Shown here one piece after another: positions 60,721-64,000 of a stretch of 64,000 bases of DNA. The DNA is taken from the NCBI RefSeq assembly GCF_018798885.1, contig NZ_CP076366.1:64501-128500 (forward strand). The letters run 5' to 3'. Every line of letters starts with the position of its first letter. Position 1 is the stretch's first letter. The stretch is from Gemmobacter fulvus. Lineage in GTDB: Bacteria > Pseudomonadota > Alphaproteobacteria > Rhodobacterales > Rhodobacteraceae. The notes under the pieces are model-generated. The model was not told the origin of the DNA and did not search any database. It saw only the letters and a list, made by a program, of their open reading frames with translations. A program made the position numbers and the translations under genes.

Positions 60721-61746
60721 ATGCGCATCATTGGACTGGATATCCATCGCGTCTTTGCTGAGGCGGTGGTTTTGGAAGACGGGACCGCGCGACGACTTGG
60801 CCGCGTCGATATGACAAGAGAGAAGCTGTCGGCTTTCGCCGTGACCCTCCTGCCGACCGATCATGTGGTTGTGGAAGCCACAGGCAATGCGGCAGCCGTC
60901 GTCGAGATACTTACGCCACATGTGGCGCGGGTTGTTGTGGCCAATCCCTTGCAGGTTCACCTCATCGCAAGGGCAAAGACCAAGACTGACAAGATTGATG
61001 CTCGTGTGCTTGCTCAGCTCTATGCTGCGGGGTTCCTACCTGAAGTCTGGATCCCCGATGCTGCGACCCAGGCACGGCGCCGTCAGGTTACACGGCGCAA
61101 CCAGCTGGTGAAGAGTCGGGTGCGCTTGAAGGCCATCGTGCAGTCGATCCTTCACGCACATCTCATACCCCGCTGTCCGCATCAGGATATCTTCGGCGGC
61201 AGGGGACGTGCTTGGGTTCTGGCCCAAGACGTGCCGCCGGATGAGCGGGCGGCGATCATCCGACACATTGAAGAATATGACCGGCAGACGGCAGCGCAGC
61301 GGGTGGTTGAAGAGGACATTGCACGTGCAGCCATGCCGGATACGGCTGTCAGGCGGCTTATGACAATCCCTGGCGTCGATATGGTGGTGGCAGTCGGGGT
61401 CATGGCTGCGATCGGCAGGATCGACCGGTTTCCATCTGCGGATCAGCTATCCGCCTATCTCGGACTGCATGCCAGCGTGCGGCAATCCGGCGATGGCCCG
61501 GCCTATCATGGACGGATCACCAAGCGCGGCCGGAGCGACGCACGCCACCTGCTGGTCGAGGCGGCCTGGCAGACGGTGAGAAGCCCTGGGCCACTGCGCG
61601 CCTTCTACGAGCGCATCAAGGCACGCCGCGGGGCACATGTCGGCGCCGTCGCGGTTGCCCGCAAGCTGGCTGTGTTGATCTGGCACATGCTGTCGAAGGG
61701 GGAGGATGTTGATTTCCACCCAGAACTGAGCCGGGTAGGCGCGTAA
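60721..61746 (+). CDS. IS110 family transposase, C-terminus altered by IS21
   Basis: This protein has 341 residues from ATG 60721 with AAGGAGG RBS. The DEDD-type N-domain has MRIIGLDIHRVFAEA (Asp), VVEATGNAA (Glu) and KTDKIDARVLAQL (Asp pair). The transposase_20 region has LMTIPGVDMVVAVGVMAAIG, SYLGL-like AYLGLHASVRQSG and KRGRSDARHLLVEAAW. The last ~14 codons (VDFHPELSRVGA) are read from the IS21 end starting at 61707, so the native C-terminus is lost. Activity is uncertain. Confidence 0.85.
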   Translation: MRIIGLDIHRVFAEAVVLEDGTARRLGRVDMTREKLSAFAVTLLPTDHVVVEATGNAAAVVEILTPHVARVVVANPLQVHLIARAKTKTDKIDARVLAQLYAAGFLPEVWIPDAATQARRRQVTRRNQLVKSRVRLKAIVQSILHAHLIPRCPHQDIFGGRGRAWVLAQDVPPDERAAIIRHIEEYDRQTAAQRVVEEDIARAAMPDTAVRRLMTIPGVDMVVAVGVMAAIGRIDRFPSADQLSAYLGLHASVRQSGDGPAYHGRITKRGRSDARHLLVEAAWQTVRSPGPLRAFYERIKARRGAHVGAVAVARKLAVLIWHMLSKGEDVDFHPELSRVGA

Positions 61747-61766
61747 TTTCCACTGAGAACTGAGCC
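61711..61766 (+). repeat. Repeated IS21 end motif (transposase-binding repeats)
   Basis: GATTTCCACCCAGAACTGAG (from 61711) and AATTTCCACTGAGAACTGAG (from 61745) are two similar ~22-bp direct repeats, as is typical for IS21 ends. Confidence 0.75.
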
Positions 61767-61809
61767 ATGTGAACCTTCCCTCGAAGCGGCGAGCGGCGGG
61801 GGCAACGGA

Positions 61810-63354
61810 GTGATCCACATGGGACTTTTGAACATCATTCGCCGTATGCACTTGCGACAGAAGCTGTCGATCCGCGAGATCGCGCGGCGCACAGGTTTGT
61901 CACGCAATACTGTGACCAAGCATCTTGCTGCGGACACAGTAGAGCCGAAGTTCGCGACGCCGGAGCGGCCGAGCAAGCTTGACCCTTTTGCCGAGAAGCT
62001 GGCGGGCTGGCTGAAGACCAATGCCGGGAAGCCACGCAAAGAGCGGCAGACCCTGAAGAAGATGCACGCCGATCTGGTGACGCTCGGGTTCACCGGCTCC
62101 TACAACCGGGTTGCGGCCTTCGCCCGGGACTGGCGGGCTGATCGACAACGCGAGCAGCAAACGACGGGGCGCGGCACCTTCGTCCCGCTGACTTTCCGCC
62201 CTGGCGAAGCGTTCCAGTTCGATTGGAGCGAGGACTTCGCGGTTGTCGGCGGTGAGCGCACGAAGCTTCAGGTCGCCCATATCAAGCTGTCGCACAGCCG
62301 TGCCTTTCTCTTGCGGGCCTACCCCTTGCAGACCCATGAGATGCTGTTCGACGCTCATTGGCACGCATTCCGGGTCTTCGGCGGCGTGCCGGAACGCGGC
62401 ATCTACGACAATATGAAGACGGCGGTGGATCGTGTGGGCCGCGGAAAGGCCCGCGATGTCAACATCCGCTTCTTGGCGATGGCGAACCACTATGTCTTTG
62501 AGCCGGAGTTCTGCAATCCAGCGGCAGGGTGGGAGAAGGGACAGGTCGAGAAGAACGTCCGCGACTCCCGCCATCAAATGCTGCAAGGCATGCCAACCTT
62601 TCCTGATCTTGCCGCGCTGAACGCTTGGCTGGAGGAGCGCTGCATCGCGCTATGGCACGAGACCGCCCATGGCACATTGCCCGGCACGATCGCGGATGTC
62701 TGGGCTGACGAGAAAGCCGCGCTGATGCCGCTGCCAGTGGCATTTGACGGCTTCATCGAGATCAGCAAGCGCGTCTCACCCACCTGCCTGATCAGCTTCG
62801 AGCGCAATCGCTACAGCGTTCCGGCATCATTCGCGAACCGGCCCGTCAGTCTGCGGGTCTATCCTGACCGGCTGGTCGTGGCGGCGGAGGGTAACATCCT
62901 GTGCCAACACGCCCGGGTGATCGAGCGCAGCCACAAGCTGCCCCCGAAGACGATCTATGACTGGCGGCACTATCTGGCGGTCGTGCAAAGGAAGCCCGGG
63001 GCTCTTCGGAATGGTGCGCCATTCCTGGAATTACCACCTGCCTTCAGACAGTTGCAGGATCAGATGCTGCGCAAACCCGGCGGTGACCGAGAGATGGTGG
63101 ACATCCTCGCGCTTGTCGTGCAGCACGACGAACAGGCCGTGCTGACCGCCGTGGAACTGGCGCTGGCCGAGGGCGTGCCGACCAAGACCCATGTGCTGAA
63201 CCTGCTGCACCGCTTGGTCGACGGCAAGGTGATCGGTGGTCCGCCGCTGGATACCCCGCAAGCGCTAATTCTGCGGCGTGAACCCAAAGCTAATGTCGAA
63301 CGCTATGACGCACTGCGCAGCCAGATCGTCGCGGGAGGCCGCCATGCGTCATGA
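61810..63354 (+). CDS. istA: IS21 transposase IstA
   Basis: This 514-residue DDE transposase has an N-terminal HTH (KLSIREIARRTGLSRNTVTK). The catalytic core has FQFDWSEDFAVV (Asp), ERGIYDNMKTAVD (Asp) and GWEKGQVEKNVRDSR (Glu). A C-terminal Mu-type beta-barrel (RNRYSVPASFANRPVSLR) follows. The start could be GTG 61810 or ATG 61819; the GGAG at 61807 favours the ATG. It overlaps istB by 11 bp, typical of IS21. Confidence 0.95.
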   Translation: MIHMGLLNIIRRMHLRQKLSIREIARRTGLSRNTVTKHLAADTVEPKFATPERPSKLDPFAEKLAGWLKTNAGKPRKERQTLKKMHADLVTLGFTGSYNRVAAFARDWRADRQREQQTTGRGTFVPLTFRPGEAFQFDWSEDFAVVGGERTKLQVAHIKLSHSRAFLLRAYPLQTHEMLFDAHWHAFRVFGGVPERGIYDNMKTAVDRVGRGKARDVNIRFLAMANHYVFEPEFCNPAAGWEKGQVEKNVRDSRHQMLQGMPTFPDLAALNAWLEERCIALWHETAHGTLPGTIADVWADEKAALMPLPVAFDGFIEISKRVSPTCLISFERNRYSVPASFANRPVSLRVYPDRLVVAAEGNILCQHARVIERSHKLPPKTIYDWRHYLAVVQRKPGALRNGAPFLELPPAFRQLQDQMLRKPGGDREMVDILALVVQHDEQAVLTAVELALAEGVPTKTHVLNLLHRLVDGKVIGGPPLDTPQALILRREPKANVERYDALRSQIVAGGRHAS

Positions 63355-64000
63355 CCCCGCCGCCGGCGCTATCGTCATCATGCTCCGCAGCCTGAAGATG
63401 TATGGCATGGCCCAAGCCGTAGAGGATCTCATCGAACAGGGTGCCCCGGCGTTTGAAGCCTGCATTCCGATCCTGTCGCAACTGCTGAAGGCCGAACTGG
63501 CCGAACGCGAGGTGCGGTCCATCGCCTACCATATGAAGGCGGCACGCTTCCCAGCCTACAAGGACCTCTCGGGCTTCGACTTTGCCGCCAGCGAGATCAA
63601 CGAGGCGACCGTCAGGACGCTGCACCGCTGCGAGTTCATGGGCGGGGCCCAGAATGTCGTCCTGATTGGCGGGCCGGGCACCGGCAAGACCCATGTCGCG
63701 ACCGCCATTGGCATACAGGCCGTTGAGCATCACCGCCGCAAGGTTCGCTTCTTCTCGACCATCGAACTGGTCAACGCCCTCGAGCAGGAAAAGGCAAAAG
63801 GCAAGGCCGGTCAGATCGCCGAAAGCCTGACCCGCCTCGACTTGGTGATCCTGGACGAGCTCGGATATCTGCCGTTCAGCGCCTCGGGTGGGGCGTTGCT
63901 GTTCCATCTGCTCAGTAAGCTCTACGAGCGCACCAGCGTCGTCATCACCACCAATCTCAGCTTCAGCGAATGGGCCACCGTCTTTGGCGATGCCAAAATG
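63344..64000 (+). CDS. istB: IS21 helper ATPase IstB (3' end outside window)
   Basis: 219 codons are present. This AAA+ protein assists IstA. The Walker A motif is in LIGGPGTGKTHVATAIG, the Walker B in LVILDELGYLPFS, and VVITTNLSFSEWATVFGD is the sensor region. Its ATG at 63344 overlaps the istA end. The frame runs to the last base of the window without a stop, so only about 25-40 residues are missing. Confidence 0.95.
   Translation, partial: MRHDPAAGAIVIMLRSLKMYGMAQAVEDLIEQGAPAFEACIPILSQLLKAELAEREVRSIAYHMKAARFPAYKDLSGFDFAASEINEATVRTLHRCEFMGGAQNVVLIGGPGTGKTHVATAIGIQAVEHHRRKVRFFSTIELVNALEQEKAKGKAGQIAESLTRLDLVILDELGYLPFSASGGALLFHLLSKLYERTSVVITTNLSFSEWATVFGDAKM

Larger units (their letters stand above)
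61707..64000 (+). mobile_element. IS21-family element (right part beyond window)
   Basis: The element starts with TGTTGATTTCCACCC at 61707, inside the IS110 transposase gene, and carries istA and istB. The window ends within istB, so the right end is not visible. The same terminus occurs as an orphan at 60109-60127. Confidence 0.85.

Overview
The window looks like high-GC alphaproteobacterial DNA, most likely Rhodobacterales. The reasons are the DUF1403/ScpB/RHE_PE00001-type genes, the codon use, and the mix of rhamnose and heptose genes with mobile DNA. It could be part of a chromid or large plasmid, but no replication gene is visible. I saw no rRNA, tRNA or CRISPR array.

Layout. (1) 1-4653: surface-glycan edge with a partial GSCFA protein, galE and a three-PAS hybrid histidine kinase. 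(2) 4995-16030: accessory block with a tyrosine integrase, DUF1403 and ScpB-like genes, a convergent tniA-tniB-tniQ set whose tniQ stop overlaps the scpB stop, a RHE_PE00001-type HTH protein, a Fic protein, and a 1550-bp ISKra4-type element that abuts a second, beheaded RHE_PE00001-type gene. (3) 16109-46823: a roughly 31-kb copper-handling island. (4) 46824-47650: a complete IS6-family element with a broken gene on each side (lnt/cutE to the left, a GT2-GT9 glycosyltransferase to the right). (5) 47651-59949: LPS/EPS genes (glycosyltransferase, frameshifted AlgX-like gene, hldE-gmhB-AGE epimerase, a sulfotransferase-like gene in AT-rich DNA, rfbCBDA). (6) 60109-64000: nested IS110, IS3 and IS21 debris, ending inside an IS21 istB gene.

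The copper island combines sensing (a CusRS-like two-component pair and CueR), export (two P1B ATPases), a CopZ chaperone, and periplasmic handling (multicopper oxidase, PCuAC, two SCO proteins, two DUF411 proteins, DUF305 and DUF302 proteins, a Met-rich EF-hand protein). It also holds three c-type cytochromes, DsbA/TlpA thioredoxins, and an unusual set of peptidoglycan enzymes: two L,D-transpeptidases, a PBP2 and an M23 peptidase, plus the Lnt/CutE remnant. Four promoters have the MerR/CueR architecture (a dyad in a 19-bp spacer): copA, copZ, the YHS-type ATPase, and one L,D-transpeptidase. A fifth MerR-type promoter with a different dyad precedes the SCO operon. A cobalamin riboswitch controls a cbtB-cbtA cobalt-uptake pair embedded in the island; cbtB is only 56 codons long.

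The main candidates for something undescribed are the coupling of envelope repair to copper sensing, a shared MAGMDH[ST]xM tag in four unrelated proteins, three small Cys-pair/Pro-tail secreted proteins, and the tniABQ-ScpB-DUF1403-integrase module.
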